The notes: generated by a model from the letters alone, not told the origin. DNA of 44,866 nucleotides from Burkholderia aenigmatica (GCF_902499175.1 NZ_CABVQC010000074.1:1-44866), one strand, 5' to 3'. Positions 15,173 through 23,643 are shown, counted from the first letter of the stretch. Program-made: numbers and translations.

Positions 15173-16042
15173 TCAGCGCGCGGCGTGTGCGACCGACGGC
15201 CGGTCCGTGCGCTGCGCGGCCCGTTCGCCGATCAGGCGGCCGCGGGCGGACAGCCGCAGCCAGTGCCGCAGCGCGATCAGCGCGCCGATCACGCTCATCA
15301 TCGAGCCGGGAATCCACAGCAGCAGGCCGCCGATCTGCTGATCGCGCAGCGGGCTCAGCCACGTGAACGCGCGGCCGCAGATCGAATAGATTGGATACAG
15401 CTCGTGCGGCGTGAAAAAGATCAGCGCACCGAGCGCGATCTGCGGCGGGATCGCCGCGACGACGATCAGGATCCGGCGGCCCGGCGACAGCCGTGCGGGC
15501 GGCGCGGGACGCGGATCGACGACGAGCCACCAGAACAGCAGCCCGTCGATCACCATGCTCCAGTTCATCACGCGATAGAGACGCCAGTCGAGCATCGCGA
15601 TGAAGTGGATCGGCGACAGCAGCCAGAAATAGATCAACCCGACGAACAGCACGACCGCGACGACGGGATGGAACACCACGTCGAGCGTCGCACGGACGGG
15701 CGCCCACGCGAGCGCGGGGCGCACGAAACGCTGCCGCCAGCGAAACGGGATGCCCGCGCGAATCGCCGCGCCCGGATAGGACAGCGCGATGAAGAACGGC
15801 CCGAGGTGGTGCAGCACGAGGTGCTGCGCGCGGTGCAGGAAGAACTCGTGCTCGAAGAAATAGTCGAGCCGCGTATGCAGCGCGATGTAGAGCGCCGTCA
15901 GCCCGAACCAGAACGAGAACTGCCGCAGCGGCGACACCTTCGCCTTCTTCACGCCGCGCGCGAACAGCACGGCAGCGGTCAGCACCGCGATCACCACGGT
16001 GGGCGACGGTTCCCACGGATCGAGCCAGTACAGGACGTTCAT
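15173..16042 (-). CDS. ctaG: Cytochrome c oxidase assembly protein, CtaG/caa3 type
   Basis: The 289-residue protein has about seven predicted membrane helices and belongs to the caa3_CtaG family, membrane proteins needed for assembly of some cytochrome c oxidases, probably through copper delivery. Typical features are HTRLDYFFEHEFFLHRAQHL near residues 57-76 with several histidines, HHLGPFFIALSYPG, and a C-terminal FFTPHELYPIYSICGRAF. It is unrelated to the single-helix CtaG/Cox11. It is the last gene of the sco-PCu(A)C-ctaG operon; the gap to the preceding gene is 10 bp. Confidence 0.87.
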   Translation of the reverse strand: MNVLYWLDPWEPSPTVVIAVLTAAVLFARGVKKAKVSPLRQFSFWFGLTALYIALHTRLDYFFEHEFFLHRAQHLVLHHLGPFFIALSYPGAAIRAGIPFRWRQRFVRPALAWAPVRATLDVVFHPVVAVVLFVGLIYFWLLSPIHFIAMLDWRLYRVMNWSMVIDGLLFWWLVVDPRPAPPARLSPGRRILIVVAAIPPQIALGALIFFTPHELYPIYSICGRAFTWLSPLRDQQIGGLLLWIPGSMMSVIGALIALRHWLRLSARGRLIGERAAQRTDRPSVAHAAR

Positions 16043-16052
16043 CGCGCGCGCA

Positions 16053-16499
16053 TCACTTTGCCTGGGCCGGCGACTTCACGGCGAACGGCGCATCGACCGT
16101 TTCGCCGTCGGAGAATTTCAGGCGCAGGTGCACGGTGTCGCCCGGCTTGATCGCGTGCTTCGGCTCCTCCAGCATGAAGTGGTAGCCGCCCGGTGCGATG
16201 TCGACCTTGCCGCGCGCGGGGATCGTCAGCTTGTCGACCATTTCCATCTTCTGCGTCGAGCCGTTCGAGACGGTCTGGTGCAGCATCGCCATGCCGTAGT
16301 CGGGGCTGTCGACGTCGACGAGATCGACGGGCTTGTCGCTCGTGTTCACGAGCGTCACGTAGCCGCCGGCGGGCAGCTTGTTCGGCAGCCAGCGTACCCA
16401 TGCGTTCTGCGCGGTGATCGCGCCGGCGGCATACGCGTGGGCGCCTGCGCACAGCGCGGCGAGGAGGGCGAGCGTCTTGAGTGTCGTTTTCGTTTTCAT
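16053..16499 (-). CDS. Periplasmic copper chaperone PCu(A)C
   Basis: PCu(A)C proteins bind Cu(I) in the periplasm and deliver it to the Cu(A)/Cu(B) sites of heme-copper oxidases, with Sco acting as reductant or partner. The 148-residue protein has a Sec signal peptide (hydrophobic residues about 8-20, cleavage near AHAYAA). It has the complete copper motif H74-x10-M85-x21-H107-x-M109. The tail after about 130 is short. It lies 12 bp after sco and 10 bp before ctaG on the same strand, which supports a dedicated oxidase-metallation operon. Confidence 0.92.
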   Translation of the reverse strand: MKTKTTLKTLALLAALCAGAHAYAAGAITAQNAWVRWLPNKLPAGGYVTLVNTSDKPVDLVDVDSPDYGMAMLHQTVSNGSTQKMEMVDKLTIPARGKVDIAPGGYHFMLEEPKHAIKPGDTVHLRLKFSDGETVDAPFAVKSPAQAK

Positions 16500-16511
16500 G
16501 TCTGGAGGAAT

Positions 16512-17147
16512 TCAGGTCGTGGAGGCGGTGTCGATGATCCGGCGCACATCGGCGGCGATGGCGTCGGGCGAGTCGCGGTCGGTCGCAAGCAGGCGCGCGC
16601 GGCCGCTCGCGTCGAAGATGTAGACGGCCGAGCTGTGCGTGACTTCGTAGCCGCCTGACGGATCGCGTTTTTCCATCTGATACGCGACGCGATAGCGCTT
16701 CGCGAGCGATTCGATCTGGCGGTCGGTGCCGGTCAGGCCGCGCGCATGCGCGGCGTCGAACGCGGCGACATACGATTGCATTGCCTGCGGCGTGTCGCGA
16801 GCAGGGTCGACCGATACGAACAGGATGCGCACGTCGTTTGCCTGCGGGCCGAGCTTCGCCAGCACTTCCATCAGCCGCGCCATCGTTTCGGGGCAGACAT
16901 CGGGGCAGTGCGTATAGCCGAAGTAGACGAGCGCGACCTGGCCGTGGAACGCATCGGCGTCGACGGGATGGCCGTCGCCGCCCGTCAGCGTGAACGACAG
17001 GTCGGGCAGGTGGCCGGTGACGTTGGTCAGGTTCCAGCGCGGCTCGTCGTGCGTGCACGCGGCGAGTGCCACGGCGGCGGCGAGGGCCGCGGCCGTGCGG
17101 ATGAAGCGGGAGAAGCGCCGGTGCGGCGCAGTGCGGGCAGACGACAT
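16512..17147 (-). CDS. Sco1/SenC family copper lipoprotein
   Basis: Sco proteins are thioredoxin-fold copper carriers that help assemble the Cu(A) site of cytochrome oxidase. The protein has 211 residues from the ATG at 17147. A lipoprotein signal ends at LAAC (C31), placing it on the periplasmic face of a membrane. Copper ligands are C81 and C85 (CPDVC) and H171 (VTHSS). It heads the sco-PCu(A)C-ctaG operon. Oddly, the base next to the start codon is already the edge of a 320-bp palindromic element, so no native leader remains; an in-frame ATG at 17165 lies inside the element. No clear Shine-Dalgarno sequence is visible for either start. Confidence 0.92.
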   Translation of the reverse strand: MSSARTAPHRRFSRFIRTAAALAAAVALAACTHDEPRWNLTNVTGHLPDLSFTLTGGDGHPVDADAFHGQVALVYFGYTHCPDVCPETMARLMEVLAKLGPQANDVRILFVSVDPARDTPQAMQSYVAAFDAAHARGLTGTDRQIESLAKRYRVAYQMEKRDPSGGYEVTHSSAVYIFDASGRARLLATDRDSPDAIAADVRRIIDTASTT

Positions 17148-17467
17148 CTTAGGGACTGTTTCCATATGGAACGCGCATGCGTTGCCACGAGAACGGCCGC
17201 TCGCCGCGTTGCGCTCCTCGCGAATACGTCAGTATTCGCAGCGTCGCGCGCCTCGCGAGCGGCCGTTCTCGTGGCAACCCCAAATTTAAAAAAATCATGT
17301 CACGGGAATGCCCGAAATCGCCCGTATGGCGGCGTCGCTCGTCGCTTGTCCCCCAAGGGGACTTCCTTCGGGGCGTTTGGCAAGGCGCAAACGGCGCTCC
17401 TCGCTCCTTGCCCTCCGAGCGATTTCGGGCATTCGCATGTGCGTTCCATTTGGAAACAGTCCCTAAG
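17148..17467. repeat. 320-bp non-coding element with 34-bp terminal inverted repeats and two hairpins
   Basis: The ends (17148-17181 and 17434-17467) are inverted copies with two mismatches in 34 bp, each starting CTTAGGGACTGTTTCCA from outside. Inside are two large hairpins. The first has perfect 23-bp arms at 17182-17204 and 17255-17277, with a smaller GCGAATAC/GTATTCGC stem in its loop. The second has perfect 16-bp arms at 17306-17321 and 17419-17434. An A/T-rich linker (17278-17305) separates them. No transposase is encoded. It resembles a miniature inverted-repeat element or a large extragenic palindromic repeat. It separates divergent sco and otsB; I see no target duplication. Confidence 0.8.
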
Positions 17468-17742
17468 GCTCGATCGGACGAAATGGTGGCCGGCCGGCGC
17501 GGCGCCATGCGTCGCGCGGCAGGCGGTTGCGACTGTAGCGCAATTCGCGCGCCCGCGTCCTTTCGAAACCCGTAAGCTGCAGGCGAGCGGGGCAATATGT
17601 CGCAGTTGACGCGGGCGGCGGCGCGAGGCCGGCGATGCACCGGTTTCGCCCATCTCGATGCGCAGGCGCGGTAAGATGCGCACAATTCCATTCGCGCAGT
17701 GGCGGCCCGCGTTTGCCGGCCGGCCCTCAGACTATCGAATCG
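17468..17742. other. Leader region of otsBA
   Basis: This is non-coding as far as I can see. A TAAGAT sequence at 17672-17677 could be a -10 element about 65 bp before otsB, but no matching -35 is evident. There is no clear Shine-Dalgarno sequence before the otsB ATG. Confidence 0.35.
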
Positions 17743-18495
17743 ATGCAATCCGTTCCGGCTTCCCTGTCCCTGACCGATACCGCGTTCTTCTTCGACTTCG
17801 ACGGCACGCTCGTCGAACTGGCGCCGACGCCCGACAGCATTCATGTTCCGCCGTCGCTGCTGACGATGCTCGACGAGCTGCGGCGTCGCTCGCACGGTGC
17901 GGTCGCGATCGTGTCCGGGCGCGGCATCGACAACCTCGACACGTTCCTGAAGATGCCCGGCCTGCCGATCGCCGGCCTGCACGGTGCGGAGCGCCGCGAT
18001 GCGAACGGCGACACGCAGCGCATCGGCTTCAACGACGAACGCCTGCTGCGCATCGAGCGCGAGCTGGCGGCCGTCGTCGACCGTCATCCGGGCATGCTGC
18101 TCGAAATCAAGGGCGCGGCCGTCGCGCTGCACTACCGCAACGCGCCCGAGCGCGAGGCGGCCGCGCGCGCGGCCACCGAGCGCCTCGTCGCCGACTATGC
18201 CGATGCGTATGTCCTGCAGCCCGGCAAGATGGTGTTCGAGATCAAGCCGAAGGGCGTCGACAAGGGGCGCGCGCTCGCCGCGTTCCTCGACGAGCCGCCG
18301 TTCGCGGGCCGCTTGCCGCTGTTCGCGGGCGACGACCTGACCGACGAGAAGGGCTTCGCGGTGGTCAATGCGCGCGGCGGCCTGTCGATCAAGGTCGGCG
18401 CGGGCGAGACGTCCGCCCGCACGCGGCTCGATTCGGTCGACGCGCTGCATGAGCAGATCGCGCGCTGGCTCGGTGCGGGGCAGCCGGACGCATGA
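17743..18495 (+). CDS. otsB: Trehalose-6-phosphate phosphatase
   Basis: OtsB removes phosphate from trehalose-6-phosphate, the last step of the OtsAB route to the osmolyte trehalose. The 250-residue HAD-superfamily protein has motif I DFDGTL (D18 nucleophile, D20 general acid), motif II IVSGR, IAGLHGAERR, and the late acidic motif FAGDDLTDEKGF that binds magnesium. The ATG at 17743 is chosen because the conserved fold begins soon after it (TDTAFFFDFDGTL). Its stop overlaps the otsA start (ATGA), so the pair is translationally coupled. Confidence 0.95.
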   Translation: MQSVPASLSLTDTAFFFDFDGTLVELAPTPDSIHVPPSLLTMLDELRRRSHGAVAIVSGRGIDNLDTFLKMPGLPIAGLHGAERRDANGDTQRIGFNDERLLRIERELAAVVDRHPGMLLEIKGAAVALHYRNAPEREAAARAATERLVADYADAYVLQPGKMVFEIKPKGVDKGRALAAFLDEPPFAGRLPLFAGDDLTDEKGFAVVNARGGLSIKVGAGETSARTRLDSVDALHEQIARWLGAGQPDA

Positions 18496-19871
18496 GTCGC
18501 CTCATCATCGTTTCAAACCGCGTCGCGCCGATTTCGGAAGGCGAACCGGCGGCGGGCGGTCTCGCGATCGGTGTCTACGATGCGCTGAAGGAGACAGGCG
18601 GCATGTGGTTCGGCTGGAGCGGCGAAGTCGTCGCTGCCGGCGCGCCGCAGATTCATGTCGAGGAACACGGGCCGGTCACGTTTGCGACCATCGGCCTGTC
18701 GCGGCGCGATTACGACCAGTATTACCGCGGCTTCTCGAACGCGACGCTGTGGCCCGCGTTTCACTACCGCACCGACCTGATCCAGTACGACCGTCACGAG
18801 TTCGAGGGCTATAGCCGCGTGAACGTGTGGCTCGCCCAGCAGCTCGTGCCGCTGCTGCAGGACGACGACGTGATCTGGGTGCACGACTATCACCTGATCC
18901 CGTTCGCGCGCGCCCTGCGCGCGGCCGGCGTGAAGAACCGCATCGGCTTCTTCCTGCACATCCCGTTTCCCGCCGCGCAGGTGCTCGTCAACGTGCCGCC
19001 GCACCGGGAGCTCGTCGAGTCGCTGTGCGCGTTCGACCTGCTCGGCTTCCAGACCGCCCCCGACCTGCGCGCGTTCTGCGACTACGTCGAATCCGAAGCC
19101 GACGGCGTGATCGAGCGCGACGGTCGCCTGGCGACGGTGCGCGCATTCGGCCGGACGCTGCGCGCGGCCGCCTATCCGATCGGCGTGCATCCGGACGAGA
19201 TCGCGTCGCTCGCGAAGGCCGGCGAGCACGGCAAGGCGGTGCGCACGCTCGCGGCGTCGCTGCGCGGTCGCAAGCTGATCATGAGCGTCGACCGGCTCGA
19301 TTACTCGAAGGGGCTCGTCGAGCGCTTCCGCGCGTTCGAGAAGCTGCTCGAGCACGAGCCGTCGCATCGCAATCGCGTGTCATTCCTGCAGATCGCGCCG
19401 TCGACCCGCGCGGAACTGCGCGCGTACCAGGACATCCGCCTGCAGCTCGAAGGGGAGTCGGGGCGCATCAACGGGCGCTTCGCCGAGCTCGACTGGGCAC
19501 CGATCCTCTATATCCATCGCCAGTACGACCGCCAGCTGCTCGCGGCGCTGTACCGGCTCGCGCGGGTCGGCTACGTGACGCCGCTGCGCGACGGGATGAA
19601 CCTCGTCGCGAAGGAGTATGTATCCGCACAGGATCCGGACGATCCGGGCGTGCTCGTGCTGTCGCGCTTCGCGGGCGCCGCGCGCGAGCTGACGGGGGCG
19701 CTGATCGTCAATCCGATCGATATCGACGGGATGGCCGATGCGTTGTCACAGGCGCTGACGATGCCGCTCGCCGAGCGGCGCGCGCGTTATACGGACATGA
19801 TCGCGCAGCTTCGCGAGAACAACGTGTCGGTGTGGCGCGACAACTTCCTGCGCGATCTGCAGCACGTGTAA
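18492..19871 (+). CDS. otsA: Trehalose-6-phosphate synthase
   Basis: OtsA is a GT20 glycosyltransferase joining glucose from UDP-glucose to glucose-6-phosphate. The protein has 459 residues, the usual size for a single-domain enzyme. Landmarks are VSNRVAP (3-14), the GGLAIG loop near 22, WFGWSGE, YYRGFSNATLWPAFHYR, VWVHDYHLIPFA around residue 130, and SVDRLDYSKGL near 260, followed by RDGMNLVAKEYVSAQ. It overlaps otsB by four bases. The operon is closed by the terminator at 19893-19929. Confidence 0.96.
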   Translation: MSRLIIVSNRVAPISEGEPAAGGLAIGVYDALKETGGMWFGWSGEVVAAGAPQIHVEEHGPVTFATIGLSRRDYDQYYRGFSNATLWPAFHYRTDLIQYDRHEFEGYSRVNVWLAQQLVPLLQDDDVIWVHDYHLIPFARALRAAGVKNRIGFFLHIPFPAAQVLVNVPPHRELVESLCAFDLLGFQTAPDLRAFCDYVESEADGVIERDGRLATVRAFGRTLRAAAYPIGVHPDEIASLAKAGEHGKAVRTLAASLRGRKLIMSVDRLDYSKGLVERFRAFEKLLEHEPSHRNRVSFLQIAPSTRAELRAYQDIRLQLEGESGRINGRFAELDWAPILYIHRQYDRQLLAALYRLARVGYVTPLRDGMNLVAKEYVSAQDPDDPGVLVLSRFAGAARELTGALIVNPIDIDGMADALSQALTMPLAERRARYTDMIAQLRENNVSVWRDNFLRDLQHV

Positions 19872-19892
19872 CCGGCGGGTCCCCGTGCAATG

Positions 19893-19929
19893 AAAAAAGC
19901 CGCAGTGCGCGAAGCACTGCGGCTTTTTT
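19893..19929. terminator. Bidirectional terminator between otsA and the ABC exporter
   Basis: The stem GCCGCAGTGC / GCACTGCGGC (19899-19908 and 19914-19923) has six A before it and six T after it. It can end both convergent transcripts. Confidence 0.9.
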
Positions 19930-19948
19930 GTCGGCCATGGCCGGTGCG

Positions 19949-21859
19949 TCAGGCCACGCGTTCGCCGGGCGGCGTGCTGCCGTCGGGGGCGTGATGGCGG
20001 CCGTGCTGTTTCGCGAGCAGGTCGCGGTACAGGCCCGGGCGGTTGCGCAGCACGTCGGGCGGGCCGTCGTCGATCACCTTGCCGTTGTTCATCACGATGA
20101 TCCGGTCGAAGTTGCGCAGCGTCGACAGGCGGTGCGCGATCGCGATCACCGTGCGGCCGACCATCAGGCGGTCGAGCGCGCTCTGGATCGCTTCCTCGGA
20201 GGCGCTGTCGAGCGCGGACGTCGCTTCGTCGAGCAGCAGGATCGGGGCGTTCTTCAGGATCGCGCGCGCGATCGCGATGCGCTGGCGCTGGCCGCCCGAC
20301 AGCTTGACGCCGCGGTCGCCGACGATCGTGTCATAGCCTTCCGGCATCGCTTCGATGAATTCCGCACAGCGCGCGTCGCGCGCGGCCGCGAGCACTTCGT
20401 CGCGGGTCGCCTCGGGGCGGCCGTACGCGATGTTGTCGTAGATCGTCCGGTGGAGCAGCGAGATGTCCTGCGGCACGAGCGCGATCGCGTGGCGCAGGCT
20501 GTCCTGCGTGATCGTCTTCACGTCCTGGCCGTCGACCTGCACGACGCCGTCCTGCGTGTCGTAGAAGCGCTGCAGCAGCGCGAGCACGGTCGACTTGCCG
20601 GCGCCCGACTTGCCGATCAGGCCGACGCGCTGGCCCGGCTCGATATGGAGGTCGAAGTGGTCGAGGATCGCGCGGCGGTGCGGATACGCGAACGTCACGC
20701 GTTCGAAGTCGACGCGGCCGCCCTTGGCCGACAGCGGCTGCGCATCGGAGCGGTCCGGCATCCCGTGCGGCTCGAGCAGCGTCTTGACGGCTTCCGACAG
20801 GCGCGCGACGTGCTGCGTGACGTCGACCAGCGCGACCGCGAGATCGCGCGTGCCGTGCAGGATCGTGAAGCCGAGCGAGCTGACGAGCACGATGTCGCCC
20901 GACGTCGCGCGGCCCTGGTCCCACAGCCACAGCGCCCAGCCGAGCAGGCCGGCGGACAGCATCGCGGTGATCACCGCGTGCAGCAGGCGCAGCTTTTCGA
21001 GATAGAGCAGGCTCTGCTGGCGCGCATCCATCTCGGCCTTGACCGTTGCGCCGAAGCGTTTCTGTTCGCGCAGCGTCATCCCGAACGCACGCACGAGGCC
21101 CATGTTGCCGATCACGTCGACGAGCTCGCCGTCGACCGCCGCGGCCTTCGCCGCGAACGCATGGTGGCGGGCCGAGCCGCGCCCGGCGAGCTTGAACAGG
21201 ATGACGGAAAGCACGGCCGAACAGCCGAGCAGGCCGGCGGCCATCAGCGGATTGACGACGATGATCATCAGGATCGCGCCCATCACCGCGATGCACGGCG
21301 GCAGCACGTTCCACGCCATCGTGTTCTCCGACGTGTAGACCGCGTTCGACGTGGCCGTGATGCGGCTCGCGAGCGTACCCGGCTGCTTTTCGGAGTAGTA
21401 GGTCGGCGAATGGCCGATCAGGTACTGGAACAGGTCGCGCCGCAGGTCGCCGGTAACCGCGACGAACGTATGCGCGGCGACCCAGCCGCCGACGCGCCAC
21501 AGCAGGTTGTCGGCCGCGATCAGCCCGACAAGCAGCGCGAATGCACTCCACAGCGGGCCGGGGTGATGACGCCCGGTTGCCAGCACGTCGATCAGGTGCT
21601 TGATCGCGTACTGCGAGCCGAGCGCGCAGCCGACGGCGGCCAGCACGCTGCAGAGCACGATGAGGTGGGCGACGGGATGAAGGCGAATGTAGCGGAACAG
21701 GAACGCGATCGGCCGGTGCGCGTAGCTCGACAGCTTCGCGTTGTGGGCGTTGCGCTGGGCAGGGGTGAGAGATTCCAAAATATGCGTGCGGTGATTCGGT
21801 GAGTGAGCGTGGCGGCTGGATCGCAGGCCGGCGTTCGCCCGGACTGAATAATCCGGCAT
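19949..21859 (-). CDS. ABC exporter, fused permease and ATPase
   Basis: The 636-residue protein is a half-transporter of the MsbA/HlyB-like type that would work as a homodimer. After a 50-residue soluble lead come six predicted membrane helices (about 60-340). The nucleotide-binding domain has Walker A GKSGAGKS (416-423), Q-loop VPQDISLL, signature LSGGQ (520-524), Walker B ILLLDEATSALD (from 540) and the H-loop IAHRLSTL. Substrate cannot be read from the sequence; lipid, peptide or drug export are all possible. The ATG at 21859 is preferred over an in-frame TTG at 21868, but neither has a good Shine-Dalgarno sequence, and a start near LESLTPAQRN is also possible. Confidence 0.9.
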   Translation of the reverse strand: MPDYSVRANAGLRSSRHAHSPNHRTHILESLTPAQRNAHNAKLSSYAHRPIAFLFRYIRLHPVAHLIVLCSVLAAVGCALGSQYAIKHLIDVLATGRHHPGPLWSAFALLVGLIAADNLLWRVGGWVAAHTFVAVTGDLRRDLFQYLIGHSPTYYSEKQPGTLASRITATSNAVYTSENTMAWNVLPPCIAVMGAILMIIVVNPLMAAGLLGCSAVLSVILFKLAGRGSARHHAFAAKAAAVDGELVDVIGNMGLVRAFGMTLREQKRFGATVKAEMDARQQSLLYLEKLRLLHAVITAMLSAGLLGWALWLWDQGRATSGDIVLVSSLGFTILHGTRDLAVALVDVTQHVARLSEAVKTLLEPHGMPDRSDAQPLSAKGGRVDFERVTFAYPHRRAILDHFDLHIEPGQRVGLIGKSGAGKSTVLALLQRFYDTQDGVVQVDGQDVKTITQDSLRHAIALVPQDISLLHRTIYDNIAYGRPEATRDEVLAAARDARCAEFIEAMPEGYDTIVGDRGVKLSGGQRQRIAIARAILKNAPILLLDEATSALDSASEEAIQSALDRLMVGRTVIAIAHRLSTLRNFDRIIVMNNGKVIDDGPPDVLRNRPGLYRDLLAKQHGRHHAPDGSTPPGERVA

Positions 21860-22341
21860 TGTAAACAAGGCCGCGTGTCGCGCTGCGCGAATCTTGCCTT
21901 GGCCAGGGGCTCGCGATCGATTTTGAGATAAAATCCGGCATCCCGTCCTGCCTCATGTGCCGGAATCACGCTGCCGGCAGTCACGGGGGCAAGGAGCGCC
22001 AAAAGGGCCTTCCACTCTAGAACGGACACCCAAGTCCGCGGGTTGCAAAGTGTTGCACCTTTGTAACAAAGTAAAGTGTTTGAAATGTTGTGCGCCGTAT
22101 CAGGATTAACCCTAGATAATCGGCTCCGGGTTCGATTCCAGGTTTTTTACGAACCCCTGTCAACGGGTCTTCGTTTCAAACGTTCTATGCCTGTCGCGTC
22201 GCCGACGCTCCTTGAGCAGCGCGGGTTCGACGCCCCCGGCAGGCTGATTCGTCCGATCTTCGGACGAAATGCATCCAGCCCGGACCGCCGGCAGGTTGCC
22301 GACCCATACCTGGTTTTTAGCCGATTTTTTAGGAGTTACGC
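21860..22341. other. Intergenic region between divergent ABC exporter and GT4 genes
   Basis: No gene is visible. It contains the palindrome/direct-repeat cluster at 22047-22080 and a TAGATAAT sequence at 22113-22120 that could be a -10 element for the glycosyltransferase, which would leave a leader of about 215 nt. A TAAAAT at 21929-21934 is a weaker -10 candidate. Confidence 0.4.
22047..22080. promoter_or_regulatory. Palindrome flanked by direct repeats
   Basis: CTTTGTAACAAAG (22059-22071) is a perfect palindrome around a central A. It lies between two copies of AAAGTGTT (22047-22054 and 22073-22080). It sits between two divergent genes and looks like a regulator-binding region; no protein is assigned. 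Confidence 0.4.
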
Positions 22342-23406
22342 ATGCGAATCGCCCAAATCGCTCCGTTGCACGAAGCGGTGCCCCCGAAACTGTACGGTGG
22401 TACCGAGCGAGTGGTGTCCTACCTCACCGAAGCACTCGTCGAGATGGGGCATGACGTCACGCTGTTCGCGAGCGGCGATTCGCAAACTTCCGCGAAGCTC
22501 GAAGCGTGCTGGCCGCAGGCGCTGCGCCTCGACCCGACGATCCGCGACGTGATGGCCCCGCACATGCTGCTCCTCGAGCAGGTGCGCCGCCGTGCGGAAG
22601 AGTTCGATGTCCTGCACTGCCACATCGACTATTACCCGTTCTCGCTGTTCTCGCGCCAGCCGGTCCCGCATCTGACGACGATGCACGGCCGTCTCGACCT
22701 GCCGGAACTGCAGCCGATCTTCAACGCGTTCAGCGACGTGCCGGTCGTGTCGATCTCCGACAACCAGCGCATCCCGCTGCAGCAGGCGAACTGGCTGTCG
22801 ACCGTCTATCACGGCCTGCCGGAAAACCTGCTGACGCCGATCCCGAACGTGAAGCCGAGCTATCTCGCGTTCCTGGGCCGCATCTCGCCGGAGAAGCGCG
22901 TCGACACGGCGATCCGCATCGCCGAGCAGGCTGGCCTGCCGATCAAGATCGCCGCGAAGCTCGACAAGGCTGACCGCGCGTACTACGAAGAGAAGATCAA
23001 GCCGCTGTTCGCGCTGCCGCACGTCGAGTACATCGGCGAAATCAGCGAGTCCGAAAAGACCGAATTCCTGGGCAACGCGCATGCGCTGCTGTTCCCGATC
23101 GACTGGCCGGAGCCCTTCGGCCTGGTGATGATCGAGGCGATGGCCTGCGGTACGCCGGTGATCGCGTTCAAGCGCGGCTCGGTGCCGGAAGTGATCGACA
23201 ACGGCGTGTCGGGCTTCGTCGTCGAAGACGAACTGTCGGCCGTCGCGGCACTCAAGCGCCTCGATACGCTGCCGCGCGAGAAGGTTCGCGCTGCGTTCGA
23301 AGCCCGCTTCTCGTCGAAGGTGATGGCGCAGAACTACGTGAAGGGCTACGAGGAACTGCTGCGCCAGAAGCGCCGCACGGTGCTGCGCGAAGTCAACGCA
23401 GGCTGA
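22342..23406 (+). CDS. Glycosyltransferase family 4 protein
   Basis: The 354-residue protein has the GT-B fold of retaining GT4 enzymes. It starts MRIAQIAPLHEAVPPKLYGG, then TERVVSYLTEALVEMGHDVT; the GGTE loop binds the donor phosphate. VLHCHIDYY, TTMHGRLD and the C-terminal LAFLGRISPEKRVDTAI precede the catalytic EPFGLVMIEAMACGTPVIAF motif with its E-x7-E glutamates. GT4 proteins of this type add sugars to lipids or polysaccharides; donor and acceptor are unknown. A purine-rich TTAGGAGTTACGC precedes the ATG. The gene appears monocistronic, with a hairpin at 23449-23479. Confidence 0.9.
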   Translation: MRIAQIAPLHEAVPPKLYGGTERVVSYLTEALVEMGHDVTLFASGDSQTSAKLEACWPQALRLDPTIRDVMAPHMLLLEQVRRRAEEFDVLHCHIDYYPFSLFSRQPVPHLTTMHGRLDLPELQPIFNAFSDVPVVSISDNQRIPLQQANWLSTVYHGLPENLLTPIPNVKPSYLAFLGRISPEKRVDTAIRIAEQAGLPIKIAAKLDKADRAYYEEKIKPLFALPHVEYIGEISESEKTEFLGNAHALLFPIDWPEPFGLVMIEAMACGTPVIAFKRGSVPEVIDNGVSGFVVEDELSAVAALKRLDTLPREKVRAAFEARFSSKVMAQNYVKGYEELLRQKRRTVLREVNAG

Positions 23407-23448
23407 TTGCGGGCCGCCGCCGCGCTGCGGCGCGCGGCTTGCCATCGA

Positions 23449-23479
23449 CGCCCCGTCCGGGTTCCCGGCGGGGCGTTGT
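23449..23479 (+). terminator. Hairpin after the GT4 gene
   Basis: CGCCCCG-T-CCGGG pairs with CCCGG-CGGGGCG (23449-23461 and 23464-23475), a 12-bp stem with one bulge and a two-base loop. The T-tract is weak, so terminator strength is uncertain. Confidence 0.6.
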
Positions 23480-23562
23480 CACATCCGCGGCGCGGATCTG
23501 TTGTATTCTCGCCGCGCCCGACGCCGCGAACGGCCCCCGAAGCAGCCCGGCATGCCATCCGT

Positions 23563-23593
23563 CCGTCTGTCCAGACGGTAATGTCCCTATAAT
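23563..23593 (+). promoter_or_regulatory. Palindromic operator candidate over a TATAAT promoter
   Basis: CCGTCTG-TC-CAGACGG (23563-23578) is a perfect 7-bp inverted repeat. A consensus TATAAT lies at 23588-23593, so the palindrome covers the -35 region. It would repress the membrane-protein gene starting at 23644. The cognate regulator is not apparent. Confidence 0.5.
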
Positions 23594-23643
23594 GGCCGTG
23601 CCGTGAAATCCGGCCCCGCACGAATATCCAGAGGAGAGCAGTC

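Noticed and set aside
17300..17683. Minus-strand frame inside and beside the palindromic element
   Set aside because: It reads through the hairpin arms and the otsB leader; the translation shows only low-complexity residues.
18827..21802. A 991-codon plus-strand frame over otsA and the ABC exporter
   Set aside because: It crosses a strong bidirectional terminator and runs out of frame with otsA and antisense to the exporter; no domain is visible.
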